The notes below the pieces were generated by a model that was not told the origin of the DNA, ran no database searches, and saw only the letters and a list, made by a program, of their open reading frames with translations. Below are positions 17,807-27,650 of a DNA stretch of 64,000 bases, one piece after another. Source of the stretch: Halodesulfurarchaeum sp042216905 (GTDB lineage Archaea; Halobacteriota; Halobacteria; Halobacteriales; Halobacteriaceae). The DNA lies in contig JBDGTL010000009.1 in NCBI GenBank assembly GCA_042216905.1, positions 1 through 64,000 on the forward strand. Direction: 5' to 3'. Numbering within the stretch: position 1 is the stretch's first letter; every line of letters begins with the position of its first letter. The translations under genes and the position numbers were made by a program.

Positions 17807-19648
17807 TCAGTCTTCGACAGCCGGGCTTGTCGCGTCCGCGTCCACCTCGGCAGCACCGTCCACCGCTTCCGTCAGGGAGACGTTGAGGAGGATCATCGAC
17901 GCGACACCCCCGATCACCGTAACCAGGTTCTTCACGCCGTGGTCGACGATGGCGACCCCGAGTGCCATCGCCGGGCCGACCGGTGTGAGGGAGACGACCA
18001 GGACTGTGAATGCCGCTTCGTAGAGGCCGATGCCACCCGGCGAGAGCGGTAACACTTTCGAGAGATTCCCCACGCTCACGGCGAAGAATCCGACGGCGAC
18101 GAGGAGTACGACTGGAACCGAGACCCCGAACGCAGCGAACACGATAATCGCCGTGAGGACGTCGATGGTCCAGACCCCGAGACTCGTGATCCCGACCCTG
18201 CGGAAGACGGGTGGGTCGGAGGCGACGGTCTGGACGTCGTCGATGAATCGCTCCATAATAGTTGCAACGTACTCGACGTAGGAATCGTCGCTCGCCCACT
18301 CGACGAGTCTGCGTGCCCTGTTCTTCTCGGATCGGGCCGAGAGGACGATGGCGGACACGGCGGCGAGGGCAGCGACCCCGACACCGCTCGCGACCAGCAT
18401 CGCGACGTTTGCACTCCTGCGCTGGGCCGCAGACAATTCTCCACCACTTCCCATCGTCCCGAGGAGTTCGAAGAGGGACTCCGGGGAAGCGATCACGAGT
18501 CCCAGGAGTACGGTGCCGGCGAGGAACGTGATCGTGAGCAGGTCGAATACCCGTTCGATGGCCAGCGAGGCGAATCCGGACGTGTATGGAACGCTCCGTC
18601 TCGCCTTGATGATGTACGCCCGGACTGCGTCGCCGGCCCGTGCCGGGAAGACCAGATTGCCCGTCTGACTGATGAATATGGCGCCGGTGAGGAAATCGGT
18701 ATGCTCCGTGAACCCCAGCGCGGCCAGGATGTCCCGATATCGCCGTCCCCTGATCGGCCAGGAGACGAAATACACGAGCCCAGCAAGCGCGATTAGCACT
18801 GGATCAGCGTTCGCCATTTTGGCGAGGACCCGCCATGGGTCAAGATAGAGGAACATCAACCCGATAGCGACGACCGAGAGCAGAATCCCGACCGCCATAC
18901 CGGTCCGCCGGTTCGCGTAGGGGCGTATCTTGAATTCCCAGAACGTCCGGAGGATTTGGCTTCCCATCCCCAGGACGTCCCGCACGAGGTCGACCTTCGA
19001 ATCGCCCTTGGGCGTCCAGTCGACCGGGAATTCGCGTACGTCGTGGCCGCGACGTTGGGCCTTGATGAGCATTTCAGTATCCCAGAACCAGTGTTCGTCC
19101 TTGACGACGGGCCTGAGATCCTCGAAGGCCTCGCGACTGAATGCCTTGAATCCGGCCTGGTGATCCCTGAGGTCGGATCCCAGAAGCGTCCGAACGAGCC
19201 GGTTGAAGACGCGACTCGGAACGCCACGTTTGGCGGGGCGGTCGGCCTCCCGACCGGGGATCCAGCGCGATCCCGTCGCCACGTCGTACTCCCCGGATCG
19301 GACGCTCTCGACCAGTTCCTCCAGGTGTTTCATGTCCGTGGCGAGATCCGTATCGAAGTACACGAGGGTTTCACCGGAAGCGGCCTCGAAGGCGCTATTG
19401 AGGGCCCCGCCCCGTCCCAATCGCTCGTCGCTGTGGAAGTGTCGTATCCGCTCGTCGTTCGCCGCGAGGCGGGAGGCGATTTCAGGTGTCCGGTCCTCAC
19501 ACCCGTCCTCCGCCACGATTACTTCGAAGGTCCCAGCCGGCAGGAAGGAATCGAGGGTGTCGAGGGTAATCTGGACTGTCTCCTCTATGGACTCGGCCTC
19601 GTTGTAGGCCGGGAGGACGACGCTTACCTCGACACCCGAGTCTCCCAT
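17807..19648 (-). CDS. aglD: AglD-like glycosyltransferase fused to a flippase-like membrane domain
   Basis: 613 aa from the ATG at 19648. The first ~240 residues are a GT2 domain: VSVVLPAYNEAESI, VIVAEDGCED, the DxD-like FDTDLATD and HWFWDTEML. The remainder has eight or more membrane spans of the lysylphosphatidylglycerol-synthase/UPF0104 type, with VFPARAGDAVRAY and LPLSPGGIGLYE. This fusion matches Haloferax AglD, which loads a sugar on dolichol phosphate for the last step of S-layer N-glycosylation. It is a single gene. Paralogues with the same architecture exist, so the exact sugar and step are inferred. Confidence 0.8.
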   Translation of the reverse strand: MGDSGVEVSVVLPAYNEAESIEETVQITLDTLDSFLPAGTFEVIVAEDGCEDRTPEIASRLAANDERIRHFHSDERLGRGGALNSAFEAASGETLVYFDTDLATDMKHLEELVESVRSGEYDVATGSRWIPGREADRPAKRGVPSRVFNRLVRTLLGSDLRDHQAGFKAFSREAFEDLRPVVKDEHWFWDTEMLIKAQRRGHDVREFPVDWTPKGDSKVDLVRDVLGMGSQILRTFWEFKIRPYANRRTGMAVGILLSVVAIGLMFLYLDPWRVLAKMANADPVLIALAGLVYFVSWPIRGRRYRDILAALGFTEHTDFLTGAIFISQTGNLVFPARAGDAVRAYIIKARRSVPYTSGFASLAIERVFDLLTITFLAGTVLLGLVIASPESLFELLGTMGSGGELSAAQRRSANVAMLVASGVGVAALAAVSAIVLSARSEKNRARRLVEWASDDSYVEYVATIMERFIDDVQTVASDPPVFRRVGITSLGVWTIDVLTAIIVFAAFGVSVPVVLLVAVGFFAVSVGNLSKVLPLSPGGIGLYEAAFTVLVVSLTPVGPAMALGVAIVDHGVKNLVTVIGGVASMILLNVSLTEAVDGAAEVDADATSPAVED

Positions 19649-19859
19649 TGATAGAGGATTCGGCGACCATCGGGTAAGAACTTTCTGAACTATCAAACGA
19701 TCGCTGCGCGTCAATTTCTCTTGGCGCCCCTCCTGGGAATCGGAGGCAACCGAATGGTGGAAAAAATCGGAAATCTCCGACTCTCTCCGGCCAGGAATCG
19801 TACTGCGTAGGGGACGACGTACGAATGTGGCCCAAAATCGAGATTAATCGATGACGAGT

Positions 19860-20275
19860 GTCGCAAAAACCTATTATAAATGGGTATTGATATGTTGAAA
19901 ATAAACAAGAGTTTCATATATTATAAAACTATATTTTAAAACTATATTATTTATAAAACCATATTATAAAACCATATTATAAAACNNNNNNNNNNNNNNN
20001 NNNNNNNNNNNNNNNNNNNNNNNNNNNNNNNNNNNNNNNNNNNNNNNNNNNNNNNNNNNNNNNNNNNNNNNNNNNNNNNNNNNNNGTACTATATTCTAAA
20101 TAAAACAAAAAAGTTATATTATTCATATTATATAATATATTTCAATTTTATCATTCATACTGTACATAATCACAAAAAGCTCAAACTGCAAGATTACGTG
20201 CCAATTAAAATATTTACCGATACGGATAATATATAAAAACACTCACTATCGCCAATAGATACATATGCTATGTAA
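19860..20275. other. AT-rich intergenic island containing a scaffold gap
   Basis: Very AT-rich DNA on both sides of the gap, with a short tandem repeat of a ~16-nt CATATTATAAAAC-type word at about 19916-19985 running into it. No gene is supported between 19649 and 20332. Confidence 0.85.
19986..20085. other. Scaffold gap, 100 N
   Basis: Exactly 100 N, the conventional unknown-length placeholder. It lies inside a repeated AT-rich word; the flanks here do not share an identical overlap. Confidence 0.98.
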
Positions 20276-20332
20276 TATATCACGTACTCGACCGAAGACC
20301 GGGTCTCCCGACGAATTTCCCTCCCGGTCCTG

Positions 20333-21520
20333 TCAGTCGGGATCGGTGAGAACGGTCTCTCCGGGCGCTGTCGTCCCGCCTTCGGGCAATGTCACTCCAG
20401 CGTTGAGACTCGTGTTGATACCGGTCTTGACGCCCGGCCCACAGACGACGCCGAACTTTCGCCTCCCTGTCGACACCCGGTCGCCCTTACTAGTCATCGT
20501 CACGTCATCGCCGTCGTGTCTGAGGTTGGCGACGGTCGTTCCCGCGCCGAAATTGCTCTCTTGCCCGATCACGCTGTCACCGACGTAGGAGAGGTGCCCG
20601 ACGTTCGTCCCAGACATGAGAACGCTGTTCTTGATCTCGACCGCGTGCCCGACGTGAACGTCGGATTCGAGCAGCGTTGCTCCCCTGACATAGGCGTTGG
20701 GGCCGACGCTGGCGCCGGATTTCACACGAACTGGCCCCGATATCACAACGCCGGATCGAACCTCGGCACCCGGTTCAATCACGACGTCCCCCCGAATCTC
20801 GGCCGACTCGTGAACGTCGCCGTCGATCCGTCGGTCGAGTTCCCCGAGTTTCCACTCGTTCGCCTCGAGGAGTTCGAAGGGTCGTCCAACGTCGAGCCAC
20901 CTGTCAAACTGGACGGCCCGGATCGTGGTCCGCTCGATCGCCCGCTCAAGAACGTCGGTCAGTTCCCGTTCGCCCCGTGAACTCGTCTCTACGTCGAGCC
21001 ACGAACGCGCCGCTTCGGGGAAGACGTACGCTCCGGCGTTGATCAGGTCCGAGGACGGGTCCTGTGGCTTCTCGCGGACGTCATGGAGGACGTCATCGTC
21101 CAGTTCCAGCACCCCGTAGTCCCCGGGGTTGTCGACCCGGAACGAGCCGATGGCCGGTCCGGCCTCGAACAGCCTCGATAGGGAGCCCGGATCGTAGAGT
21201 GCGTCCCCGTTCAACACGGCGAACGGTCCCTCCTCGAGAGACTCGATCGCCGACTCGACGGCGTGTGCAGTCCCACGCTGTTCGGTTTGCCTGGCGTACT
21301 CGATCTGGGTCGATCGGTACCTGTCGCCGAAATGCTCAACGATGGTGTCCCCCTCGTACCCGATCACGAGGACGATCCTGCTGGCGCCTGCGTCAATTGC
21401 CGCCTCGATCGTGTGCTCGAGTAGTGGCGACCCGGCGACCGGGAGCATGGGTTTCGGGACTGCCGACGTCAACGGTCGCATCCTGGTTCCTTCCCCCGCC
21501 GCCAGGAGGACAGTTTGCAT
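20333..21520 (-). CDS. GlmU-like sugar-1-phosphate nucleotidyltransferase with left-handed beta-helix (paralogue 1)
   Basis: 395 aa. The N-terminal nucleotidyltransferase has LLAAGEGTRMRPLT, KPMLPVAGSPLLEH, VLNGDALYD and WLDVGRPFELLEAN. The C-terminal third is hexapeptide repeats ending in VSTGRRKFGVVCGPGVKTGINTSLNAG, the acyltransferase part seen in archaeal GlcN-1-P acetyltransferase / GlcNAc-1-P uridylyltransferase (ST0452 type). It likely makes UDP-GlcNAc with GlmS. A glmS gene and a second paralogue lie just upstream on the same strand (198 nt to glmS). Confidence 0.85.
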   Translation of the reverse strand: MQTVLLAAGEGTRMRPLTSAVPKPMLPVAGSPLLEHTIEAAIDAGASRIVLVIGYEGDTIVEHFGDRYRSTQIEYARQTEQRGTAHAVESAIESLEEGPFAVLNGDALYDPGSLSRLFEAGPAIGSFRVDNPGDYGVLELDDDVLHDVREKPQDPSSDLINAGAYVFPEAARSWLDVETSSRGERELTDVLERAIERTTIRAVQFDRWLDVGRPFELLEANEWKLGELDRRIDGDVHESAEIRGDVVIEPGAEVRSGVVISGPVRVKSGASVGPNAYVRGATLLESDVHVGHAVEIKNSVLMSGTNVGHLSYVGDSVIGQESNFGAGTTVANLRHDGDDVTMTSKGDRVSTGRRKFGVVCGPGVKTGINTSLNAGVTLPEGGTTAPGETVLTDPD

Positions 21521-21717
21521 GTCCGGCCATGGCAGTGGGGGTGGTATAGACCTACCGGGAGCAGTACGGGGGCACGTCTGTCAGGAATCGCCGTCTGCGC
21601 TTGGGTCGAGACCGGGACGGTGGGATGGACTTGCAAGGCCAGGTCGATGTGCGATTGTGTCCCATCCGTGTTGAGGGGTGGTCTGCGGGGAGCTGGATGA
21701 TACACTCCCCCGGTTCG

Positions 21718-23520
21718 TCACTTGACCGTTACGCTCTTCGCCAGGTTCCGCGGCTTGTCGATGGGTCGATCCTTTACCCGGGCGACGTAGTAGGCGAACA
21801 ACTGGAGGTAGACGTTCACGACCACGGGTTCGAGACGGCCCAGCGAGGGGACGGGAAAGGCGGTATCCAGGAACTCCGTCATCTCCGCATCCGACGTGAA
21901 TCCGATGGTATCGGCGCCCCGGGAATCGACCTCCTTTACATTGTGGAGGGTTTCTTCCGGCCGAGCCCCATCGACGAGGGTCGCGAGGACGACCGTTTCG
22001 GGCGTAACGAGCGCCAGGGGGCCGTGTTTCAACTCCCCGGCCGGGAACCCCTCCGCGTGATCGTAGGAAATCTCTTTGAGTTTCAACGCCCCTTCGAGGG
22101 ACACCGGGTGGCCGAGGCGCCGCCCGATGAAGAAGAACGCGTCTTTCTCCGCGTAGGACGTCGCGACCGCCTCCACGTCGTCTTCTCGGTCGAGGACCTG
22201 TTGTATCGCTCCGGGAAGCCCGCGGAGGTTTTCGAGGACTGTCGCTGCTTCCTCCGACGCGAGCGATCCCCTCAACCGACCGAGGTGGATCGACAGCATC
22301 GTGAGCGTTGCGACCTGGGAGACGAACGTTTTCGTGGCAGCGACCCCGATTTCCGGACCGGCCTTGATATACAACGTGTCGTCGACCTCGCGTGTGACGG
22401 TACTCCCGACGGTATTCGTCACGGCGAGCGTCTTCGCCCCGGTGGCCGCGGCGGTTCGGATCGCACTGAGGGTATCGGCTGTCTCCCCGCTCTGTGTAAC
22501 CGCCACGACGAGAGTCTGCCAGGGGTCGCGGCCCCCGTCGAACTCGTACTCGCTTGCCACGGTCACGGTGACCCGGACGTCCGCCAGGTCCTCGAGGAGG
22601 TGCTTCGCGTAGAGACCGGCGTGAAAGGACGTCCCCGCGGCGACGATCTGGATCTCCTCGAGCGAGTTGAGATATTCCGCAGGCAAATCGAGGGAGACGT
22701 CGACCGATCCCGACAACCCGTCGACCCGGCCGGTGAACGCCTGGCGGAGGGCCTGTGGCTGTTCGTGAATTTCCTTGAGCATGTAGTGCTCGTAACCGCC
22801 TTTCTCGGCGGCTTCCGCCTCCCAGTCCACCGTTTCGACCTCTGCATCGATCGGCGATCCGTCCCGGTACACGGTTACGCCGTCGTCCCTCACGTGGGCG
22901 ATGTCCCCGTCTTCGAGGAAGGTGACGTCTCGCGTGTACTCGATGAACGCGGGGACGTCGCTCGCCAGGAAATTCTCCGTCTCGCCGTGCCCGATGACGA
23001 GTGGACTGTCCTGCCTGGCGGCGACGATACCGTCCTCGTTTGCCGCGATCGCCGCGATGGCGAAACTCCCATCCAGGCGATCCAACACCCGTTCGACGGC
23101 GTGACGGAGCGACGCCCCATTGTCCCGTTCGTCCTCGATCAGGTGCGGGATGACCTCTGTGTCGGTCTCGCTTTCGAACGTGTGTCGCTCGCTCAGTTCT
23201 GCTTTGAGGTCGTCGTAATTCTCGATGATCCCGTTGTGAACGACGGCGACGGTTCCCGAACAGTCCGTGTGTGGGTGGGCGTTCACGTCGGTCGGTGGGC
23301 CGTGAGTCGACCAGCGGGTGTGGCCGATTCCCACCGTGGCATCCGCACTGTCCGGGAGGGAGAGGTCCTCGATCTCCCCGGACTGTTTGAAAACACGGAG
23401 TCCACCGTCGAGGAGGGCGACGCCGGCGGAGTCGTACCCCCGATATTCGAGGTTTTCGAGCGTGTCAGCAATGATCGGGAGGCTCTCGTCGTTGCCCACG
23501 TAGGCAGTGATTCCACACAT
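21718..23520 (-). CDS. glmS: Glutamine-fructose-6-phosphate aminotransferase (isomerising)
   Basis: 600 aa from the ATG at 23520, which exposes Cys after Met removal (MCGITAYVG); three extra codons to 23529 are unlikely. The class II glutamine amidotransferase domain has LEYRGYDSAG, GHTRWSTHG and HNGIIENY. Two SIS domains follow (AAGTSFHAGLYA, TQSGETADT, GRRLGHPVSLEGALKLKEISY), and the C-terminus is the usual KSVTVK. It makes glucosamine 6-phosphate from fructose 6-phosphate and glutamine. It lies 5 nt after the second GlmU-like gene, giving a co-transcribed UDP-GlcNAc module. Confidence 0.96.
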   Translation of the reverse strand: MCGITAYVGNDESLPIIADTLENLEYRGYDSAGVALLDGGLRVFKQSGEIEDLSLPDSADATVGIGHTRWSTHGPPTDVNAHPHTDCSGTVAVVHNGIIENYDDLKAELSERHTFESETDTEVIPHLIEDERDNGASLRHAVERVLDRLDGSFAIAAIAANEDGIVAARQDSPLVIGHGETENFLASDVPAFIEYTRDVTFLEDGDIAHVRDDGVTVYRDGSPIDAEVETVDWEAEAAEKGGYEHYMLKEIHEQPQALRQAFTGRVDGLSGSVDVSLDLPAEYLNSLEEIQIVAAGTSFHAGLYAKHLLEDLADVRVTVTVASEYEFDGGRDPWQTLVVAVTQSGETADTLSAIRTAAATGAKTLAVTNTVGSTVTREVDDTLYIKAGPEIGVAATKTFVSQVATLTMLSIHLGRLRGSLASEEAATVLENLRGLPGAIQQVLDREDDVEAVATSYAEKDAFFFIGRRLGHPVSLEGALKLKEISYDHAEGFPAGELKHGPLALVTPETVVLATLVDGARPEETLHNVKEVDSRGADTIGFTSDAEMTEFLDTAFPVPSLGRLEPVVVNVYLQLFAYYVARVKDRPIDKPRNLAKSVTVK

Positions 23521-23525
23521 GTCGA

Positions 23526-24689
23526 TCACCGCCTGAGGATTGCCCCTGGTTCGATTCGTCCATCGACCGTCGACCCGATTTCGATCCTCGAACCGTTTCC
23601 GAGAAAACTACCCGGTGCGACGGTGACCGACGCACCGACAGTGGCGTTGTCCCCGATCATCGCCCCGAACCGGACGTCCCGATGGATCGTATCGCCGAGT
23701 ACCACGTCGGCGTCACCTCCGGCGATAGTGGTATTTGGTCCGAGTGTCACGTTCGATCCCACGACGGCGTCGGCGACGACCGAACCCGCGCCGACGGTGA
23801 CGTCGGGAAAGACGAGCGAGTTCCGGATCGTCACGTTCGGACCGATCTGGACGTTATCCCCGACCGCGGTCCCGCGGAGCAGCGACGCATTCGGGTAGAT
23901 CGTCGAGTTCTCCCCGATCAGGACGGCATCGGCGACGGCGGCACGGCTGTCGATGGAGGCGGAATCGGCACGGCTCGTTTCCACGTCATCGAGGAGCCGG
24001 CCGTTGACCGAGAGGAGGTCCCAGGGACGGGTAACGTCGAGCCACCGCCCGTCGTATGGAACGGCTCTGAGGTCGAGGTCCTCCAGGCGCCCGGTCAGGA
24101 CGTCGGTCAGTTCGAGTTCACCCATTCGACTCGTCTCCCGGATCGCCTCGAACACGTCGGTCCCGAAGGCGTACACGCCGGCGTTTATCAGGTCGGAGTC
24201 GATCTCGTGTGACGCCGGTTTCTCGACGATGTCGGTCACGTAACTCTCGTCGTCGAGCGTCACCATCCCGTACAGGCCGGGTTCCTCGGAACGAGTCACG
24301 GCGAGAACGTCTTCGCCGCTCGCCTTTCGGTGCTCGATGACCCGTTCTATCAGCGAGGCGTCGATGACCCGGTCCCCGTTCAACACCAGGAACTCGTCGT
24401 CGACGAAGGATTCGGCCTGTAGTACGGCATCTCCCGTCCCGATTTGCTTCGGCTGCTGGGCGTACTCGATGTCGACGCCCCAGTCGTCCCCGTCGCCGAA
24501 GTAACTCTGGATTCGCTCTCTCTCGTACCCCACGACGAGGACGATTTCCTCGACGCCAGCTTCGGTTACGGCCTCGAGGACGTATTCGAGAAGCGGTTTG
24601 TTGGCAAGAGGGATCATCGGCTTCGGCCTGCGGTTCGTCAGGGGCTCGAGCCGACGACCCGCCCCGGCCGCGAGGATAACTGCCTTCAT
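23526..24689 (-). CDS. GlmU-like sugar-1-phosphate nucleotidyltransferase (paralogue 2)
   Basis: 387 aa. Nucleotidyltransferase motifs are VILAAGAGRRLEPLT, KPMIPLANKPLLEYV, VLNGDRVID and WLDVTRPWDLLSVN; a long hexapeptide beta-helix follows (VGDNVQIGPNVTIRNS, GPNTTIAGG). It resembles the gene at 20333-21520 in plan, but its C-terminus lacks the RRKFG...GVKTGI acetyltransferase end. It may therefore be only a uridylyl- or thymidylyltransferase (AglF-like). It is the first gene of the module, 5 nt before glmS. Confidence 0.8.
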   Translation of the reverse strand: MKAVILAAGAGRRLEPLTNRRPKPMIPLANKPLLEYVLEAVTEAGVEEIVLVVGYERERIQSYFGDGDDWGVDIEYAQQPKQIGTGDAVLQAESFVDDEFLVLNGDRVIDASLIERVIEHRKASGEDVLAVTRSEEPGLYGMVTLDDESYVTDIVEKPASHEIDSDLINAGVYAFGTDVFEAIRETSRMGELELTDVLTGRLEDLDLRAVPYDGRWLDVTRPWDLLSVNGRLLDDVETSRADSASIDSRAAVADAVLIGENSTIYPNASLLRGTAVGDNVQIGPNVTIRNSLVFPDVTVGAGSVVADAVVGSNVTLGPNTTIAGGDADVVLGDTIHRDVRFGAMIGDNATVGASVTVAPGSFLGNGSRIEIGSTVDGRIEPGAILRR

Positions 24690-24721
24690 ATACCCAGGGA
24701 GGGTCCTGCCGATTGATTATT

Positions 24722-25828
24722 CTACTGGTGGTCCGCCGGGTCCGTGTCAGTCGCGTTCACCGCATCGGTATCGAACTCGAACCTCGCTCCACCACCGTCG
24801 GCGGCGGTCGCCTGGACCGACCAGTCGTGGGATTCTGCGATCGTCTTCACGATAGAGAGCCCGAGACCCGTGCCTGCCGGATCAGTGGACGTTCCAGGTA
24901 CGAAGAGTTCCTCCCCGGTGGAGGCGGCGAACCCGATTCCGTCGTCCTCGACGAAGAACCCGCCTCCCGTCGATCCGACACTGACCGTCGACACGTCGGT
25001 CCCACCGTGTTGTATCGCGTTCCCGAACAGGTTCTCGAAGACGTGTCGGAGACTCGTCGGGTCCGCCGGCACGGTCATTTCGGTCTCGACCACGAGGTCG
25101 ACGTCCCCCGTCTCGACGGATTCCCATGCCGCTCTCGCGATCCGTCCGAGTTCGACTGGTCTGATGTCGTCCTCGTCACGCGTCTCTCGTGTCAGGAGTA
25201 CTGACTCCTCGAGGATCGCGTCGATACGGTCGAGTGCCCGGTTAATCGCGTCGATGTGTGGGGAGTCACACTCCTCTTCGACGAGCCCGAGACGGCCCCG
25301 GGCGACCGTCAACGGGTTCCGGATGTCGTGGGAGAGGATACTTGCGAGGTGCTTCAATCGCTTTGCTGTCCGCTCGTGGTCGCGGTTGGCCTCGAGTGTT
25401 CGGTGGTACTGTCGATTCCGGTGAACCCGTTCCCACCCGATGAACCACCCGGCGAGACACCCCATTGATACGAATATGAGCGAGACGTACCCGAGGTTCG
25501 CTGCGTGCCAGAGGTCCACCTCCGGCGTCGTGAACTCCTGATAGGCAATTGCCCCGGACGCGGCAACGAGAGTCGCGCCTAACCCCAGAATCGTGAATTT
25601 CGCAACCTGGTATTTCGCTTTTCCATCCAGTGAGGACCGCCACAGGGTCCAGGTGGCGAAGCCGAGGAGGACGAGAACGACGATGGAGACGGCGTTCCCG
25701 AGGAGCAACGCCACGGGGTTGGACTCGGTGGGTGCCAAACCGGAGTGGAGGACTCCGAGGAACAGCGTGAGCGCCGAGAGGATCACCACCCCGGTATGAC
25801 CGCTCCTATCTACCACCGGTATGTCCAT
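24722..25828 (-). CDS. Membrane sensor histidine kinase
   Basis: 368 aa. The first ~150 residues hold four predicted membrane spans in a 4-TM sensor module. HisKA has the H-box LSHDIRNPLTVARG. The HATPase domain has N-box VFENLFGNAIQHGG, G1 VEDDGIGF and G2 GTGLGLSIVKT. All catalytic motifs are intact. No response regulator is adjacent, which is common for haloarchaeal kinases. The signal is unknown. It is 32 nt upstream of the GlmU-like gene on the same strand, so read-through is possible. Confidence 0.88.
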   Translation of the reverse strand: MDIPVVDRSGHTGVVILSALTLFLGVLHSGLAPTESNPVALLLGNAVSIVVLVLLGFATWTLWRSSLDGKAKYQVAKFTILGLGATLVAASGAIAYQEFTTPEVDLWHAANLGYVSLIFVSMGCLAGWFIGWERVHRNRQYHRTLEANRDHERTAKRLKHLASILSHDIRNPLTVARGRLGLVEEECDSPHIDAINRALDRIDAILEESVLLTRETRDEDDIRPVELGRIARAAWESVETGDVDLVVETEMTVPADPTSLRHVFENLFGNAIQHGGTDVSTVSVGSTGGGFFVEDDGIGFAASTGEELFVPGTSTDPAGTGLGLSIVKTIAESHDWSVQATAADGGGARFEFDTDAVNATDTDPADHQ

Positions 25829-25984
25829 ATTGTAGCTAATGTATCAAATGGGCCAAATACCTTTGCTCCCATTATCAAACGTGAAATTGGGAATTCCCGC
25901 GGTCCCTACGAGAACGTGAGTTGTTCTCCGGCCGGTACTTGCTCCTACTTCGAATCGAGGTCATTCGGTCGAAACTCCGGATGT

Positions 25985-26036
25985 GAATTACTGGACAGAA
26001 ACAAAACAGAGAATTACTGGATCGAAACCAGACAGA
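25985..26036. repeat. 26-nt direct repeat, two units
   Basis: Units at 25985-26010 and 26011-26036 beginning GAATTACTGGA, with a few substitutions, lie in the divergent space between the histidine kinase and the DUF7123 gene. Nothing else was recognised in 25829-26097. Confidence 0.75.
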
Positions 26037-26097
26037 GAACCGTCCGTTAACCGACCGTACCAAACCGAATTACCCACTCGCACCCCAAATAACCGGT

Positions 26098-26346
26098 ATG
26101 AGTGCTGTCACGGTGTCCGCGGAGGCCCAGAACGACCTCACCCCCAAACAACGTCGGATTCTCGAATACCTCAGGCAACACGCCGGGGAACGGACGTACT
26201 TCAAGTCCCGGTTGATCGGTGAGGACCTCGACCTGTCCGCGAAGGAGGTGGGTGCGAATATGCCGAAAGTCGCTGAGGCGGCGACAGACCTCGAGGTAAA
26301 GAAGTGGGGCTATTCCTCCGCGACGACCTGGCGGGTCACGTCCTGA
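26098..26346 (+). CDS. DUF7123-type small haloarchaeal protein
   Basis: 82 aa. TPKQRRILEYLRQ, YFKSRLIGEDLDLSAKEVGANMP and KKWGYSSATTWRV make a compact winged-helix-like small protein seen widely in haloarchaea. It has no Cys and no membrane span. The helix-turn-helix feel (LSAKEVGANMPKVAEA) suggests DNA binding, but no role is established. It is transcribed alone, divergent from the histidine kinase. Confidence 0.8.
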   Translation: MSAVTVSAEAQNDLTPKQRRILEYLRQHAGERTYFKSRLIGEDLDLSAKEVGANMPKVAEAATDLEVKKWGYSSATTWRVTS

Positions 26347-26445
26347 GCCGTTCGTGGCGGCACTGGGTCACACCTCCCAGATTCACTCACGTAATCGGTT
26401 TCCGCTGGTTTGGCGTTCGAACTTGGCTTTTAAAGAAACGGTTTC

Positions 26446-26484
26446 ACAGGACTCTGCTTCAATCAACAGGACTCTGCTTCAATT
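26446..26484. repeat. 20-nt direct repeat, two units
   Basis: ACAGGACTCTGCTTCAATYA occurs at 26446 and 26466 in the convergent space between the DUF7123 and winged-helix genes. It is short but nearly exact. Confidence 0.65.
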
Positions 26485-26586
26485 CACCGGATTCTACCTC
26501 ACGGACCATCCCCAATAGCACTCTACGTCAAAGACGATCCATCCTAGACGATCGTACTCATTCTCGCCCGAGAGGTGTCGGCCGAA

Positions 26587-27183
26587 TTACGGATCGTAGG
26601 AGAGCAACGAAGCGGCCGAATCAGCGACTGCGACCGCCTGGCTGTCGAAGGAATCCGCGTACCGTATAACGAGGCTCAACACGATTTCGGGATTTTCGAC
26701 TGTGTAGCCCCCCTCCCGGTCCAGCAGGGACGCGGCTTCGAGTTCCGCGGCGGCCTGGCTTACGGTTGCACTGGAGACGTCGAGTCGGTTCGCGATGTCC
26801 GTTGCCGACCGCGTCGGATCGGCCAGCAACCCGATCAATATTCCCCGTGGGGTATCTCGCCTGAGGAACCCGAGTGTTACCTTCTCGAAGGAATCGAACC
26901 GGCCGGCGGGATAGAACCGTTTGTAATCGCCGTCCCTGATCGTCTCGATGGTGCCGGCGTCGACGAGATGACGGAGGTGATACTGGGTTTCGCCGGTACC
27001 GAGTTTGAGATCGTCCCGGATCTTCGAGAAGTGGGCTCCCGGCGTCGTGGAGAGATAACCCGTGATCGCACTCCGGACCTCGTTTTCATCGACGGCGTCG
27101 GCGGAAACCACCGCAAGCGGACTCGCCGCTCCGATGGCGGCGAACCGACGGAGCGTTGCCCGCTTGTCCTCGTCGATACCCAT
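26587..27183 (-). CDS. Two-domain winged helix-turn-helix transcriptional regulator
   Basis: 198 aa. After a short N-terminal stretch with a weakly hydrophobic AAIGAASPLAVVS, residues ~35-90 form one wHTH (HFSKIRDDLKLGTGETQYHLRHLVDAGTI has the recognition helix) and ~105-165 a second (RSATDIANRLDVSSATVSQAAAELEAA). This double-wHTH plan is frequent in haloarchaeal regulators. The target is not known. Its promoter borders the large AT-rich island at 27295. Confidence 0.82.
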   Translation of the reverse strand: MGIDEDKRATLRRFAAIGAASPLAVVSADAVDENEVRSAITGYLSTTPGAHFSKIRDDLKLGTGETQYHLRHLVDAGTIETIRDGDYKRFYPAGRFDSFEKVTLGFLRRDTPRGILIGLLADPTRSATDIANRLDVSSATVSQAAAELEAASLLDREGGYTVENPEIVLSLVIRYADSFDSQAVAVADSAASLLSYDP

Positions 27184-27424
27184 CGCGTCACTAGTAGGAC
27201 CGAGGACGAGAAAAGCGTTCTCCCCGATGAACGTCGAACTGTCTGATTCCGAGGGACGAGGGTGGATGGTGCCATCACCATCTATCCGTGCTCAATTGTG
27301 ATTTTGAAATAGTTTTGTTACTAATATATAATAGCGTGTCCCTATCAAAAATACACGTATAGTTTTATAAATTTAAATGTATCAGAAAATAACTTTTATT
27401 TTATTAATTATTCAATTAATCATT

Positions 27425-27650
27425 CCAACAATAATTCTATCAATCATTCCAACAATAATTCTATCAATCATTCCAACAATAATTCTATCAATCATTNNNN
27501 NNNNNNNNNNNNNNNNNNNNNNNNNNNNNNNNNNNNNNNNNNNNNNNNNNNNNNNNNNNNNNNNNNNNNNNNNNNNNNNNNNNNNNNNNNNNNNNNATCA
27601 TTCCAACAATAATTCTATCAATCATTCCAACAATAATTCTATCAATCATT
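27425..27650. repeat. 24-nt tandem repeat interrupted by a scaffold gap
   Basis: Exact 24-nt units beginning CCAACAATAATTCTATCAAT start at 27425, 27449 and 27473 before the gap and at 27603 and 27627 after it. The true copy number is unknown because the 100-N gap at 27497-27596 interrupts the array. Confidence 0.92.
27497..27596. other. Scaffold gap, 100 N
   Basis: Placeholder inside the 24-nt tandem array; both flanks are the same repeat. Confidence 0.98.
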
